This document shows positions 16,720 to 25,804 of a stretch of 64,000 bases of DNA, one piece after another. Position 1 is the first letter of the stretch, and each line of letters begins with the position of its first letter. Position numbers and translations under genes: made by a program. The stretch lies in assembly GCA_002412965.1 (NCBI GenBank), contig DHWB01000004.1:1-64000 (forward strand), in the 5' to 3' direction. Origin of the DNA: Desulfomicrobium sp. UBA5193. GTDB lineage: Bacteria; Desulfobacterota; Desulfovibrionia; Desulfovibrionales; Desulfomicrobiaceae. The notes beneath the pieces were generated by a model. That model worked only from the letters and a program-made list of their open reading frames with translations. It had not been told where the DNA came from and searched no databases.

Positions 16720-17853
16720 ATGGAGAAAGCGAAGGTTTATTTTACGGATTTCCGCACGGTGGCTTTCGGAGACGGGCTGCCCACCAAGCTCAAGAAGATG
16801 ATCAGGAAGGCCGGGCTTGGAGAGATCGACATGGACGGGAAGTTCGTGGCCATCAAGCTGCATTTCGGCGAGCTGGGCAACGTCAGCTATCTTCGTCCCA
16901 ATTACGCGAGGGCCGTGGCCGACGTGGTCAAGGAGCTGGGCGGCAAGCCCTTCCTGACCGACTGCAACACCATGTATCCGGGCAAGCGCAAGAACGCCCT
17001 GGAGCACCTGGAGTGCGCCTGGGAAAACGGGTTCTCGCCGCTGTCGGTCGGTTGCCCGATCCTGATCGGGGACGGGCTGAAGGGGACCGATGATATTGCG
17101 GTGCCTGTCGTGGGCGGGAAATACGTGAAGGAAGCCAAGATCGGGCGGGCCGTCATGGATGCGGACGTGTTTATCAGCCTGACGCATTTCAAGGGGCACG
17201 AGATGACCGGTTTCGGCGGCGCCATCAAAAATATCGGCATGGGCTGCGGTTCCCGGGCCGGCAAGACGGAGCAGCACAGCGGCGGCAAGGCCTCCATCGA
17301 CGAGGCCAAATGCCGGGGCTGCATGGCCTGTCTGAAGGAATGCGCCAACGAGGGGCTCTTCTTCGACGAGGAAGCAGGCAAAATGCGCGTGAACAAAGAC
17401 AATTGCGTCGGCTGTGGCCGTTGCCTCGGGGCCTGTAATTTCGACGCCATCGCGTTCAAAAACTTTGCGGCGAACGAGCTCCTGAACAAGCGCATGGCGG
17501 AATACACCAAGGCGGTGGTGGACGGGCGGCCAAACTTCCACATCTCGCTCATCGTGGATGTCTCCCCCAACTGCGACTGCCACGGGGAAAACGACGCGCC
17601 CATCCTGCCCGATCTGGGCATGTTCGCCTCCTTCGACCCGCTGGCCCTGGACCAGGCCTGCGTGGACGCCTGCATGAAGGCCAAACCCCTTCCGGGCAGC
17701 CAGCTCTTCGAGAACCTGTCGAAGCCCGATTTCCTTGACCATCACGACCACTTCAAGAACTCCACGCCCCAGTCGGAGTGGCGTTCCTGCCTGGAACATG
17801 CGGAGAAAATCGGGTTGGGCACCCGGGACTATGAGCTGATCTTCGTCAAATAA
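16720..17853 (+). CDS. DUF362 protein with two 4Fe-4S ferredoxin motifs
   Basis: The 377-residue cytoplasmic protein has a DUF362 domain split around a ferredoxin module. The N-terminal part contains FVAIKLHFGELGN and FISLTHFKGHEMTGFGGAIKN, the conserved DUF362 core. Two [4Fe-4S] motifs follow: CRGCMACLKEC (about residues 198-208) and CVGCGRCLGAC (about 226-236). No signal peptide is seen. Such proteins are common in anaerobes and are often called Fe-S cluster-binding proteins; their electron partner is not known. It is a single-gene unit, ended by a bidirectional terminator. Confidence 0.88.
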   Translation: MEKAKVYFTDFRTVAFGDGLPTKLKKMIRKAGLGEIDMDGKFVAIKLHFGELGNVSYLRPNYARAVADVVKELGGKPFLTDCNTMYPGKRKNALEHLECAWENGFSPLSVGCPILIGDGLKGTDDIAVPVVGGKYVKEAKIGRAVMDADVFISLTHFKGHEMTGFGGAIKNIGMGCGSRAGKTEQHSGGKASIDEAKCRGCMACLKECANEGLFFDEEAGKMRVNKDNCVGCGRCLGACNFDAIAFKNFAANELLNKRMAEYTKAVVDGRPNFHISLIVDVSPNCDCHGENDAPILPDLGMFASFDPLALDQACVDACMKAKPLPGSQLFENLSKPDFLDHHDHFKNSTPQSEWRSCLEHAEKIGLGTRDYELIFVK

Positions 17854-17921
17854 GCCGTGCGCATGAAGCGCAAGCATCTGTCGACAGCCGACAGGCGAGA
17901 GTTGGAGTACAGAAACTGATC

Positions 17922-17954
17922 ACATAGCCGGAAAGCTTTATTTTCCGGCTATGT
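17922..17954. terminator. Bidirectional terminator
   Basis: ACATAGCCGGAAA (17922-17934) and TTTCCGGCTATGT (17942-17954) form a perfect 13-bp stem with a 7-nt loop between two convergent genes. The plus-strand side is followed by CTTTTCC. It overlaps the stop codon (17949-17951) of the minus-strand phosphoesterase gene. Confidence 0.85.
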
Positions 17955-19154
17955 CTTTTCCGCTCTCAAAACAATGCGCGTAATTTCCGAAGGCACGCCG
18001 ACACGGCTGGAAAACCCGCCCCACAGGCCTGTTCCCGGGCTGACGTAGAGCTTCATGCCGTTCACGGTGTACAGACCGTTGACAAAACCTTCATTGAATG
18101 TCGCGATAACGGGCTGGATAAAGGCCATGTGTCCGCCGTGCGTGTGGCCGGAAAGCTGGATGTCGGCGGCGGTGTTGGCGGCTGCGCCGCGAGGCTGGTG
18201 GGCCAGCAGTATGCTGGTTGTCTCCGGAGCGCCTGCCAGGGCCTTGCGGACGTCCGGGCCTTCCTCGCCGAAGCGCGGCGCCATGGGATCGGTAATGCCC
18301 GCGATGACCAGTTCTCCGCCCTGCACGGACAGCACGCGGTGTTCGTTGAGCAGCATGTCGATGCCCAGCTTCTTGAAGACGGGCAGCCACTGCTGCATTT
18401 GAAAGTAGTATTCGTGGTTGCCGGTCACTCCATACACGCCATGTTTCGCGCGCAGCTCGCCGAGAGGCTCGACCTCTCTGCCGAGCGTGTCCGGCAGGCC
18501 GTCGATCAGGTCGCCGGTCAGCGCCACCACATCGGGGTCCAGCGCGTTGGTCTTCTCGACCACGGACCGCAGCCACTCGCCCCGCAGCAGCGAGCCGATA
18601 TGAAGGTCAGTAAGTTGGACAACAGAAAACCCGTCCAGCTGTGCAGGAAGACCGGGCACGGAGATCTCCACCGTGCGGATGCTTGGCACCGTCACGGCCT
18701 GCCACGTTCCCCAGCACCCCAGAGACAGCGCGAGCGCCAGCAGCCCAGCGCTTTTGACCGCAGGCGAAAATCCCGCCCCCTGTGAGAGCTCCGCAGGCGG
18801 GCAGCCTGTCGCCAGCAGCCCCGCGATTCTGACTGCGGGTGAAAAGGGATGGCGCCACGTGAAGCCCGCGCGTCGCCCCAGCCACAGCAGCCCCGCCAGC
18901 CCATCCTTCACGAGCAGCAGAAAGAACAGGATGACGACGGACGCATAGAGGGCTTCCTGAGTCAGCAGGAGCGAACGCGGCAGTTCCGGGGCATAAAAGG
19001 ACCCTCCGAATGTTTCATAGGTCAGGAACTTGAGGCAGACGGCCAGAACGGCAATTCCCGCCGCCACCCTGCCCAGCCTGCGGAAGGGCAGGGGCAGCAC
19101 AAAGCTCATGACAACATAGAGAAAAAGGCAAAGCGATGGAATGGCGAGTCGCAT
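17949..19154 (-). CDS. Membrane-anchored metallophosphoesterase (YkuE/YaeI-like)
   Basis: The 401-residue protein has several N-terminal membrane helices (about 1-95 and 135-152) and a calcineurin-like phosphoesterase domain (about 160-401). Its metal ligands are visible in VVQLTDLHIGSLL, LTGDLIDG, GVTGNHEYY, LLAHQP and LSGHTHGGH, so the dinuclear metal site looks complete. Relatives act on lipid or nucleotide phosphoesters at the membrane. The hydrophilic stretch between helices carries a short tandem duplication (FSPAVRIAGLLA at about 104-115 and FSPAVKSAGLLA at about 129-140) that I do not know from the family. Confidence 0.88.
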   Translation of the reverse strand: MRLAIPSLCLFLYVVMSFVLPLPFRRLGRVAAGIAVLAVCLKFLTYETFGGSFYAPELPRSLLLTQEALYASVVILFFLLLVKDGLAGLLWLGRRAGFTWRHPFSPAVRIAGLLATGCPPAELSQGAGFSPAVKSAGLLALALSLGCWGTWQAVTVPSIRTVEISVPGLPAQLDGFSVVQLTDLHIGSLLRGEWLRSVVEKTNALDPDVVALTGDLIDGLPDTLGREVEPLGELRAKHGVYGVTGNHEYYFQMQQWLPVFKKLGIDMLLNEHRVLSVQGGELVIAGITDPMAPRFGEEGPDVRKALAGAPETTSILLAHQPRGAAANTAADIQLSGHTHGGHMAFIQPVIATFNEGFVNGLYTVNGMKLYVSPGTGLWGGFSSRVGVPSEITRIVLRAEKT

Positions 19155-19702
19155 TTTGGTACCGTTGAGCGGTTAAGGGCGAGTCATCCCTGAAAGTTGA
19201 GGAGTGTCAGGGTTGGTTGGGAAATATTTCGATCCGAATTGTTACGTGCGTTGATAACCACGTCCGGCGTCCCGGCAAGGCCTGATTCTCCGCAATTATT
19301 GTCCGGTTCTCCGACACACCACCCCGGGCGTGAAGCGCTTCGCGTCGGGCAAAGCGATGCCGGACATGCCCTTCGAGCGTCTGGACACCCCGCTTGGGTC
19401 GGCCAGGAATGACATCCGCCTGGGTGAAAACTGCAACGCGCTCGTCACCCGTGTTTCGTCCGGGATGGTCAGGCATGTGCGGGGAGTCTACGCGGACGTG
19501 CAGTTCAATTCCTTGGTGTGCGCCTTGTCCTGCATGAGACGTGAAACATGTCCGTATTTTCATGAAAACGCTGAGTTCATTGAATTGATTGAGATTATTT
19601 GATATATATAACTTTAGTCGGGTTATGTAAGCTTGATTATATCTAGCGGCCCCCCCCTTGCCCCTCTCTTTGAGAACATTATTATCGGACGAGGCGATCC
19701 GC
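19155..19702. other. 548-bp region without a recognisable gene
   Basis: Open frames exist on both strands (for example 19330-19602 plus and 19207-19704 minus) but neither shows a family motif or a ribosome-binding site. Sequence from about 19560 to 19630 is AT-rich. With the frameshifted Crp-type remnant just downstream, the segment looks like decayed coding DNA rather than a regulatory region. Confidence 0.4.
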
Positions 19703-19910
19703 ATGGGGCTTGGAAAGATGAAGGCTCGGTATCTGAAGCAGTTGGATGGTGAGCCATCTTCCCAATGAAGAATACGAAATGATTGAGAAGGTGGCGAACA
19801 TGCGTGCGGTCTCCAAGGGTGAACGCCTCCATCTGCAGGGTTATGCTGATAAGAAGATACAGATACTGGAGAGGGGGGCGGTAAAAATTGTCAAACAGGC
19901 TCCTTTTTGA
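19703..19910 (+). pseudogene. Truncated, frameshifted Crp/Fnr-type cyclic-nucleotide-binding domain
   Basis: From ATG 19703 one frame reads MGLGKMKARYLKQLDG. From 19746 the neighbouring frame continues MVSHLPNEEYEMIEKVANMR, then AVSKGERLHLQGYADKKIQI, then LERGAVKIVKQAPF and a stop at 19908-19910. The second part matches the start of a cNMP-binding beta-barrel (the Lys-Gly-Glu ... Gly pattern followed by a Gly-x-Val-Lys-Ile strand). The rest of the sensor domain and the DNA-binding domain are missing. A one-base frameshift plus C-terminal loss suggests a dead gene; the 54-codon piece alone could still be translated. Confidence 0.55.
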
Positions 19911-19991
19911 AGCGCCTTTCCGGAGCCTTTTGCACAGCATCGCCGCCAAGCAGCCCAGGTACGCAACTGACAGTAAAGAAGGGGAGGCGTG

Positions 19992-21443
19992 ATGAAAAAA
20001 TCAGCGGACATCGGAGTCGTCGGCCTGGCGGTCATGGGCGAGAACCTTGTGCTCAACATGGAGAGCAAGGGCTTCATCGTGGCCTGCTTCAATCGCACCT
20101 CGGCCAAAGTCGATGCGTTCGTCGCGGGGCGCGGCGCGAACAAAAACATCATCGGCTGCCATAGCCTGGAGGCGCTGGTCGGGACGCTGTCCAGGCCGCG
20201 CAAGGTCATGTGCATGATCAGGGCTGGCGAAGCGGTGGATGCGCTGATGGCATCCCTCATCCCCCTGCTTGAACCCGGCGACATCATCATCGACGGGGGA
20301 AATTCACACTATCTGGATACCAGTCGCCGCGTTCGGGAAGCGCGGGTCCACCAAATCCTGTTCGTCGGGACCGGCATTTCCGGCGGAGAGGAAGGCGCCT
20401 TGACTGGCCCTTCGATCATGCCCGGAGGTGCCATCGAAGCCTGGGACAGCATCCGGCCCATTTTTCAGCGCATCTGCGCCGTGACCCCGGACGGGGCGCC
20501 CTGCTGCGAATGGGTCGGCCCAGGCGGGGCCGGGCACTTCGTCAAGATGGTGCACAACGGCATCGAATACGCGGACATGCAGCTCATCTGCGAGGTCTAC
20601 CAGATGATGAAGGTGGGGCTGGGATTCTCCAACGAGGAGATGCACGGGATCTTCTCCCGCTGGGACAAGGGGCGTCTTGATTCCTACCTGATTGAGATCA
20701 CATCTGAAATTCTCGGTTTTCGCGACGAGGACGGCGCGTACGTGCTTGACCTGATTCTTGACTCCGCCCAGCAGAAGGGGACGGGAAAGTGGACTGTGAA
20801 CGCCGCCCTAGAGGCAGGACAGCCCCTGACGCTGATCGGCGAGGCGGTTTTTGCGCGCAGTCTGTCCGCGCTCAAGGACGAGCGCGTCCAGGCGTCGCGG
20901 GTTCTGGAGGGACCGGCTCAGCCCGCAGGCGCAGCGGGCGGCATGGTCGATGATCTCGAACAGGCGCTCTATGCCTCGAAAATCGTTTCCTATGCGCAAG
21001 GCTTCCAGATCCTCAGAGCCGTGAGCCTTGAAGAGGGCTGGGACCTGAACCATGGAGGCATCGCCAGGATGTGGAGAAACGGGTGCATCATCCGCTCCGT
21101 GTTTCTTGGCGACATCGAGAAGGCTTTCGCCCGCGATCCAAAGCTTGCCAGCCTCCTGCTGGACCCGTTCTTCAGGGATGCGGTTCACCATGCCCAGGCG
21201 GGCTGGAGGCGGGTTGTCGCAGAGGGCGCGCTGCGGGGCGTTCCCATGCCGACGCTTTTCGCAGGCCTGGCCTATTTCGACGGCTATCGCACGGCCAGGT
21301 TGCCCGCCAATCTGCTGCAGGCGCAGCGGGATTATTTTGGCGCGCATACCTACGAGAGAATCGACCGGCCCCGAGGCCAGCATTTTCATACCAACTGGAC
21401 AGGCCGTGGGGGATCGACATCTTCCACCGCCTACGAAGTCTAG
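19992..21443 (+). CDS. gnd: 6-phosphogluconate dehydrogenase, decarboxylating
   Basis: Oxidatively decarboxylates 6-phosphogluconate to ribulose-5-phosphate with NADP(H) production in the pentose-phosphate pathway. The 483-residue length matches the long form. It has the Rossmann motif GVVGLAVMGENLVLNM, the conserved IIDGGNSHY and FVGTGISGGEEGA substrate loops, and the catalytic Lys in GHFVKMVHNGIEY. GGGGAGG is 4 nt before ATG 19992; a GTG 3 nt earlier is too close to it. A disulfide oxidoreductase gene follows 19 nt downstream, probably in the same transcript. Confidence 0.95.
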   Translation: MKKSADIGVVGLAVMGENLVLNMESKGFIVACFNRTSAKVDAFVAGRGANKNIIGCHSLEALVGTLSRPRKVMCMIRAGEAVDALMASLIPLLEPGDIIIDGGNSHYLDTSRRVREARVHQILFVGTGISGGEEGALTGPSIMPGGAIEAWDSIRPIFQRICAVTPDGAPCCEWVGPGGAGHFVKMVHNGIEYADMQLICEVYQMMKVGLGFSNEEMHGIFSRWDKGRLDSYLIEITSEILGFRDEDGAYVLDLILDSAQQKGTGKWTVNAALEAGQPLTLIGEAVFARSLSALKDERVQASRVLEGPAQPAGAAGGMVDDLEQALYASKIVSYAQGFQILRAVSLEEGWDLNHGGIARMWRNGCIIRSVFLGDIEKAFARDPKLASLLLDPFFRDAVHHAQAGWRRVVAEGALRGVPMPTLFAGLAYFDGYRTARLPANLLQAQRDYFGAHTYERIDRPRGQHFHTNWTGRGGSTSSTAYEV

Positions 21444-21462
21444 AGAAAGAGGGAGTTTCAAC

Positions 21463-23004
21463 GTGTCTGAAAAGTCCGATCATTCCACCAAGGTCGAGCC
21501 TTGGGATGTGCATAACAAGGCCCTCGTGTCCCATGTCCGGCCGTCGCAGTGGACCAACCCCAGGCCGCAGGCCCGCTACAATCTGGTGGTCGTCGGCGCG
21601 GGTACGGCAGGCCTTGTCTGCGCGGCCGGGGCTGCCGGACTGGGGGCCAAAGTGGCCCTCATCGAGCGGGATTTTCTCGGGGGTGACTGCCTGAACTTCG
21701 GGTGCGTCCCTTCCAAGGCGTTGCTCAGGGCAGGACGCGCCGCAGCGGCGGTGCGCGACGCCGGAGAGTTCGGCGTGCAGGTGCCGGCCGGGACCCGCGT
21801 CGACTTCGGGCAGGTCATGGAGCGCATGCGCAGGCTGCGGGCCGCCATCGCGCCCAACGACTCCGCGCAGCGCTTCCGGGACCTCGGGGTGGACGTGTTT
21901 TTGGGTGCGGGCCGTTTTGTGGATCCGCACACCGTTGAGGTCGGCGGTGAACGCCTGAATTTCGTCAAGGCGGTCATCGCGACCGGCGCACGGGCCGCCG
22001 CGCCGCCCATAGAGGGGCTCACGCAGGTCCGCTATCTGACCAACGAGACGGTCTTCTCGCTGACCGAACTGCCCAGGCGTCTGGCCGTCATCGGGACGGG
22101 GCCAGTCGGTTGCGAGATGGCCCAGGCTTTTGCCCGTTTCGGGTCCGAGGTGCTGCTGATCGAGTCTTCGCGCGGCCTCTTGCCCAAGGAGGACCGGGAC
22201 GCCGCAGAGTTCGTCCGGCAGGCGCTGCTCAAGGATGGCGTGAAATTCCTGTGCTGCGGCAAGGAGGTCAAGGTCTCCGCGGTCGAGGGTGGCAGGATAC
22301 GTCTTGTCGCCAACTCCAAGGCCGGAAGCTACGACGAGGTCGTCGACGAGCTGCTCATCGCCGTCGGCCGCAAGCCCAACGTCGAAGGGCTGGGCCTGGA
22401 GGAGGCCGGGGTGACGTACTCGGCCAAAGGGGTGCAGGTCGACGACAACCTGCGCACGACAAATCCCGACGTTTTTGCCGCCGGGGACATCTGCTCGCCC
22501 TTCCAGTTCACGCACGCCGCAGACTTCATGGCCCGCACGGTCCTGCGTAACGCCCTGTTCAAGGGCCGGGCCAAGGCCAGCGCCCTGACCATTCCCTGGT
22601 GTACCTACACGGAGCCGGAGCTCGCCCACGTGGGCCTCACTGAGAAAGACGCGGCAGAGAAGGGGATCGCCGTGGACACCTTCACCCGTGAATTGCGCGA
22701 GGTCGACCGGGCCATCCTCGAAGGCCACACCGACGGCCTGGTGCGCGTGCATGTGCGCAAGGGCACCGACAAGATCGTGGGCGCGACGATCGTCGCCAGC
22801 AACGCCGGCGACATGATTTCGGAAATCTCCCTGGCCATGACCAGTGGCCTCGGCCTCGGGAAGATCGCGAGCACAATCCACCCCTATCCGACCCAGGGCG
22901 AGGCCATCCGGCAGGTCGCCGACGCCTACAACAGGGGCCGGCTGACCCCGCTTGTGAAGTCCCTCTTCGGCTATTGGCTTTCCTGGCAGCGCAGGAAGAA
23001 GTGA
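21463..23004 (+). CDS. FAD-dependent pyridine nucleotide-disulfide oxidoreductase (mercuric-reductase-like)
   Basis: The start is taken at GTG 21463, with GAGGGAG 8 nt upstream; the frame is open well into gnd but that part is a shadow. The 513-residue protein has the FAD motif VVVGAGTAGLVCAAGAAGLG, the redox disulfide GGDCLNFGCVPSK, the NAD(P)H motif VIGTGPVGCEMAQAF, the second FAD motif FAAGDIC and the C-terminal dimerisation domain with IHPYPTQGE. It lacks both an N-terminal HMA domain and the C-terminal Cys-Cys pair of true MerA (it ends SWQRRKK), so mercury reduction is unlikely. Substrate unknown. Confidence 0.9.
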   Translation: MSEKSDHSTKVEPWDVHNKALVSHVRPSQWTNPRPQARYNLVVVGAGTAGLVCAAGAAGLGAKVALIERDFLGGDCLNFGCVPSKALLRAGRAAAAVRDAGEFGVQVPAGTRVDFGQVMERMRRLRAAIAPNDSAQRFRDLGVDVFLGAGRFVDPHTVEVGGERLNFVKAVIATGARAAAPPIEGLTQVRYLTNETVFSLTELPRRLAVIGTGPVGCEMAQAFARFGSEVLLIESSRGLLPKEDRDAAEFVRQALLKDGVKFLCCGKEVKVSAVEGGRIRLVANSKAGSYDEVVDELLIAVGRKPNVEGLGLEEAGVTYSAKGVQVDDNLRTTNPDVFAAGDICSPFQFTHAADFMARTVLRNALFKGRAKASALTIPWCTYTEPELAHVGLTEKDAAEKGIAVDTFTRELREVDRAILEGHTDGLVRVHVRKGTDKIVGATIVASNAGDMISEISLAMTSGLGLGKIASTIHPYPTQGEAIRQVADAYNRGRLTPLVKSLFGYWLSWQRRKK

Positions 23005-23188
23005 AGCCAGGGCATGAATCATGCGGGATTCCTGTTTCTGAACGCTCAAAGATCCTGGCTGGGCCGCGTCCATCCTGCCGCAGGTCGCGGCGCAGTGAAA
23101 GATTCTGGCGAGAAGCGTGGTTTCGTCGTATGCGGTGGTTGCAGGCGGCTTTGTGTGTCATGAACCCGTAAGGGTCAGGGAGGATTCC

Positions 23189-24109
23189 ATGGACCGTCGT
23201 CATTTTCTCAAAAACGTGATCGGAGGCGGCATCGTCGCGGGGTCGACAATGGCTTTCGGTGGTTATGCGCAGCTTCTGGCCGCCACCGGCGAGCCTGTCC
23301 CGGCATACGATCTGGTTGCCGTGCGGGGAGGGGAGCCGGATGTGATGTTCGACCGGGCCATGGCCTCTCTTGGCGGGATGCAGGCTTTCGTGCCCAAAGG
23401 GAGCCGGGTGCTGGTCAAGCCGAACATCGGCTGGGACGTGACGCCGGACCGCGCGGGCAACACGAACCCCAAACTCGTGGCGCGCATTATCGAGCACTGC
23501 CTGCAGGCCGGAGCCAGGGAAGTTTCCGTGTTCGACCACACCTGCGACCCGTGGGCGCAATGCTACCGGAACAGCGGCATCGAGAGCGCGGTCAGGGACG
23601 CCGGCGGGAAGATCGTGTCCGGGGACAGCGAGGGCTACTACCAGCGTGTCGCCGTGCCGGGCGGGCAACGGCTGACCGAGGCCAAGGTGCACGGCTTGCT
23701 GCTGGAGGCGGACGTGTTCATCAATGTTCCGGTCCTGAAGCACCACAGCTCGACCATGCTCACCGTCGGCATGAAGAACATGATGGGCGTGGTCTGGGAT
23801 CGTGGCTACTGGCACCGCAACGATCTGCACCAGTGCATCGCGGATTTCATGACCTTCCGCAAACCGACGCTGACCGTGGTCGACGCCTACAACGTGATGA
23901 AGCAGAACGGTCCGCGCGGAGTGTCCGTCGGCGACATCGTGCTGATGCAGTCGCTGATTGTCTCCACGGACCCGGTCGCGGCCGATGCCGCCGCGGCGAA
24001 GCTCTTCGGCGTCGAGCCGGCGGACATCCGCCACATCCAGCTGGCGGCGGAGATGAACATCGGCCGCATGGACCTGAGCACCCTGTCCATCGACCGCATC
24101 AAACTGTGA
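23189..24109 (+). CDS. Tat-exported DUF362 protein
   Basis: The start is taken at ATG 23189, with AGGGAGG 6 nt upstream. The N-terminus (MDRRHFLKNVIGGGIVAGST) is a twin-arginine signal, so the protein should reach the periplasm. The mature 280-residue part is a DUF362 domain (VLVKPNIGWDVTPDRAGNTN, VFINVPVLKHHSSTMLTVGM, MGVVWDRGYWH). Unlike the DUF362 gene at 16.7 kb it carries no ferredoxin motif of its own. The membrane polyferredoxin that follows 10 nt later probably supplies electrons, making a two-gene periplasmic redox module. The substrate is unknown. Confidence 0.88.
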   Translation: MDRRHFLKNVIGGGIVAGSTMAFGGYAQLLAATGEPVPAYDLVAVRGGEPDVMFDRAMASLGGMQAFVPKGSRVLVKPNIGWDVTPDRAGNTNPKLVARIIEHCLQAGAREVSVFDHTCDPWAQCYRNSGIESAVRDAGGKIVSGDSEGYYQRVAVPGGQRLTEAKVHGLLLEADVFINVPVLKHHSSTMLTVGMKNMMGVVWDRGYWHRNDLHQCIADFMTFRKPTLTVVDAYNVMKQNGPRGVSVGDIVLMQSLIVSTDPVAADAAAAKLFGVEPADIRHIQLAAEMNIGRMDLSTLSIDRIKL

Positions 24110-24119
24110 GCGTGAAGTC

Positions 24120-25694
24120 GTGAGCGAACAGCTCCGGCACTTGAAAGCATTGCGCGTCGGCGTGTCCGTCTTGTTCTTCGCGTTGATCGCGCTGGTCTTT
24201 CTCGATTTCGGGAACCTGATCCCACCCGCCTTTACGAGAGGCCTCCTGTACCTGCAGTTCATCCCCTCGCTGCTGCAATTTCTGCACGGGGCGACCCTCG
24301 GTCTGGCCGGGTGGGTCGTTGTGCTGGGCCTCACCGTCCTTTTCGGGCGCATCTACTGCTCGACCGTCTGCCCTCTCGGAACCTTTCAGGACATCATCGG
24401 CTTCGCGGCCCGCAAGCGGCGCAAAGGGCGAGGGTTTCGTTTCATCAGACCTGACAGATTCTGGCGCTATTTCATCGCTGCCATCACGGCCCTGCTGCTG
24501 ATCACCGGCAGCGGCCTGCTCCTGAACCTGCTCGACCCCTTCAGCGCTTCGGGCAGGATTTTTTCCGATCTCATTCGTCCCGCAGCCATCGTGGCCAACA
24601 ACCTCGTAGCGGCCGCGATGGAGCAGTTCGGCTTTTACGCGGTGCCTCGCAGGCAATGGGCGGTCCTGACGCCGGTGGCCGTCGGGGTCGCCGTGGCGAC
24701 GCTCATGATCGTCGGCTGGCTTGCCGCCACGCGCGGCCGCCTCTACTGCAACACCGTCTGCCCGGTGGGCACGCTGCTGGGGCTTGTTTCGCGGATTTCA
24801 TGGCTGCGCATCGGAATCGATGCCGAAACCTGTACGGGCTGCAGGCGATGCGAGCGCGTGTGCAAGGCGGGCTGCATCGACCTTGAGAACATGGCGGTGG
24901 ACAGCTCACGCTGCGTCGGCTGCTGCAACTGCCTGGCGGCCTGTCCGGGTGGCGCGGTGCATTTTGAAAACGCGTGGCGGCGCGTACCCGCAGCGCAGCC
25001 GGATCAGGGGCGCAGGGACTTTCTGGTCCATTCGGGTGTGTCCATTCTGGGTCTTGCCGGGCTGACCGAGACCAACGCGACAGTCCTGCAGAGCAGGCCG
25101 ACGATCGTGCCCGAGGCAGTGAAAGGCCCAGTCTCGCCGCCCGGTTCCGTCAGCATTGAGCGCTTCACCTCCATTTGCACGGCCTGCCACCTGTGCGTGA
25201 GCGTCTGCCCGTCGCGGGTGCTCAGCCCTTCGCTCCTCGAATATGGCCCATCAAGCATCATGCAGCCGCGCCTGAACTTCCGCGCGGCGCACTGCAACTA
25301 CGAGTGCACGCTGTGCACCCAGGTTTGCCCCACCGGGGCCCTCCTGCCCCAGGCAAAGGAGGAGAAGAAGCTCACGCAGCTCGGCGTGGCCAGGTTCATC
25401 AAGGAGAACTGCGTGGTCTTCACGGACAACACGAGCTGCGGCGCCTGCTCCGAGCACTGCCCGACCAAGGCCGTGCGCATGGTGCCGTACACCAACCCGC
25501 AGAACAAGCCGCTGGTCATCCCGGAAGTCGACCCGGACTACTGCGTCGGCTGCGGAGGCTGCGAGCACGCCTGCCCCACGAAACCGTTCAAGGCCATCTG
25601 CGTCGATGGCAATCCGGTGCACAAGCTGGCCAAGAAGCCGGAGCCGCAGAAGATCGAGCTCAAGGTCGACGACAAAGAGGATTTTCCCTTCTGA
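24120..25694 (+). CDS. Membrane polyferredoxin, NapH-like with a C-terminal periplasmic ferredoxin region
   Basis: Starts at GTG 24120. Residues about 1-235 hold membrane helices and two Cys-rich turns (YCSTVCPLG and YCNTVCPVG) typical of NapH/NosR/CcoG-type proteins. Then come [4Fe-4S] motifs CTGCRRCERVC and CVGCCNCLAAC. At about residue 298 an internal RRDFL followed by a hydrophobic run (VHSGVSILGLAGL) resembles a twin-arginine signal. After it lie CTACHLCVSVC, CTLCTQVC, CGACSEHC and CVGCGGCEHAC, giving at least five further cluster sites overall. It looks like a fusion of a quinol-facing membrane protein with a NapG-like ferredoxin, passing electrons across the membrane to the DUF362 partner. 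Confidence 0.88.
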   Translation: MSEQLRHLKALRVGVSVLFFALIALVFLDFGNLIPPAFTRGLLYLQFIPSLLQFLHGATLGLAGWVVVLGLTVLFGRIYCSTVCPLGTFQDIIGFAARKRRKGRGFRFIRPDRFWRYFIAAITALLLITGSGLLLNLLDPFSASGRIFSDLIRPAAIVANNLVAAAMEQFGFYAVPRRQWAVLTPVAVGVAVATLMIVGWLAATRGRLYCNTVCPVGTLLGLVSRISWLRIGIDAETCTGCRRCERVCKAGCIDLENMAVDSSRCVGCCNCLAACPGGAVHFENAWRRVPAAQPDQGRRDFLVHSGVSILGLAGLTETNATVLQSRPTIVPEAVKGPVSPPGSVSIERFTSICTACHLCVSVCPSRVLSPSLLEYGPSSIMQPRLNFRAAHCNYECTLCTQVCPTGALLPQAKEEKKLTQLGVARFIKENCVVFTDNTSCGACSEHCPTKAVRMVPYTNPQNKPLVIPEVDPDYCVGCGGCEHACPTKPFKAICVDGNPVHKLAKKPEPQKIELKVDDKEDFPF

Positions 25695-25804
25695 CATCCG
25701 ATATGCCCGGTTGCGGTCACACAAAAATGGAGTAATGAACGCATCATCTGGCCCGCCTCAAAATTTTTGGGAATATTCCGCTACAGTCATATCTGGAGGA
25801 TACA

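Noticed and set aside
21463..23004. Mercuric reductase MerA, as part of a mercury resistance system with hgcAB
   Set aside because: The C-terminal Cys-Cys pair and HMA domain are missing, no mer genes are nearby and hgcAB is 26 kb away.
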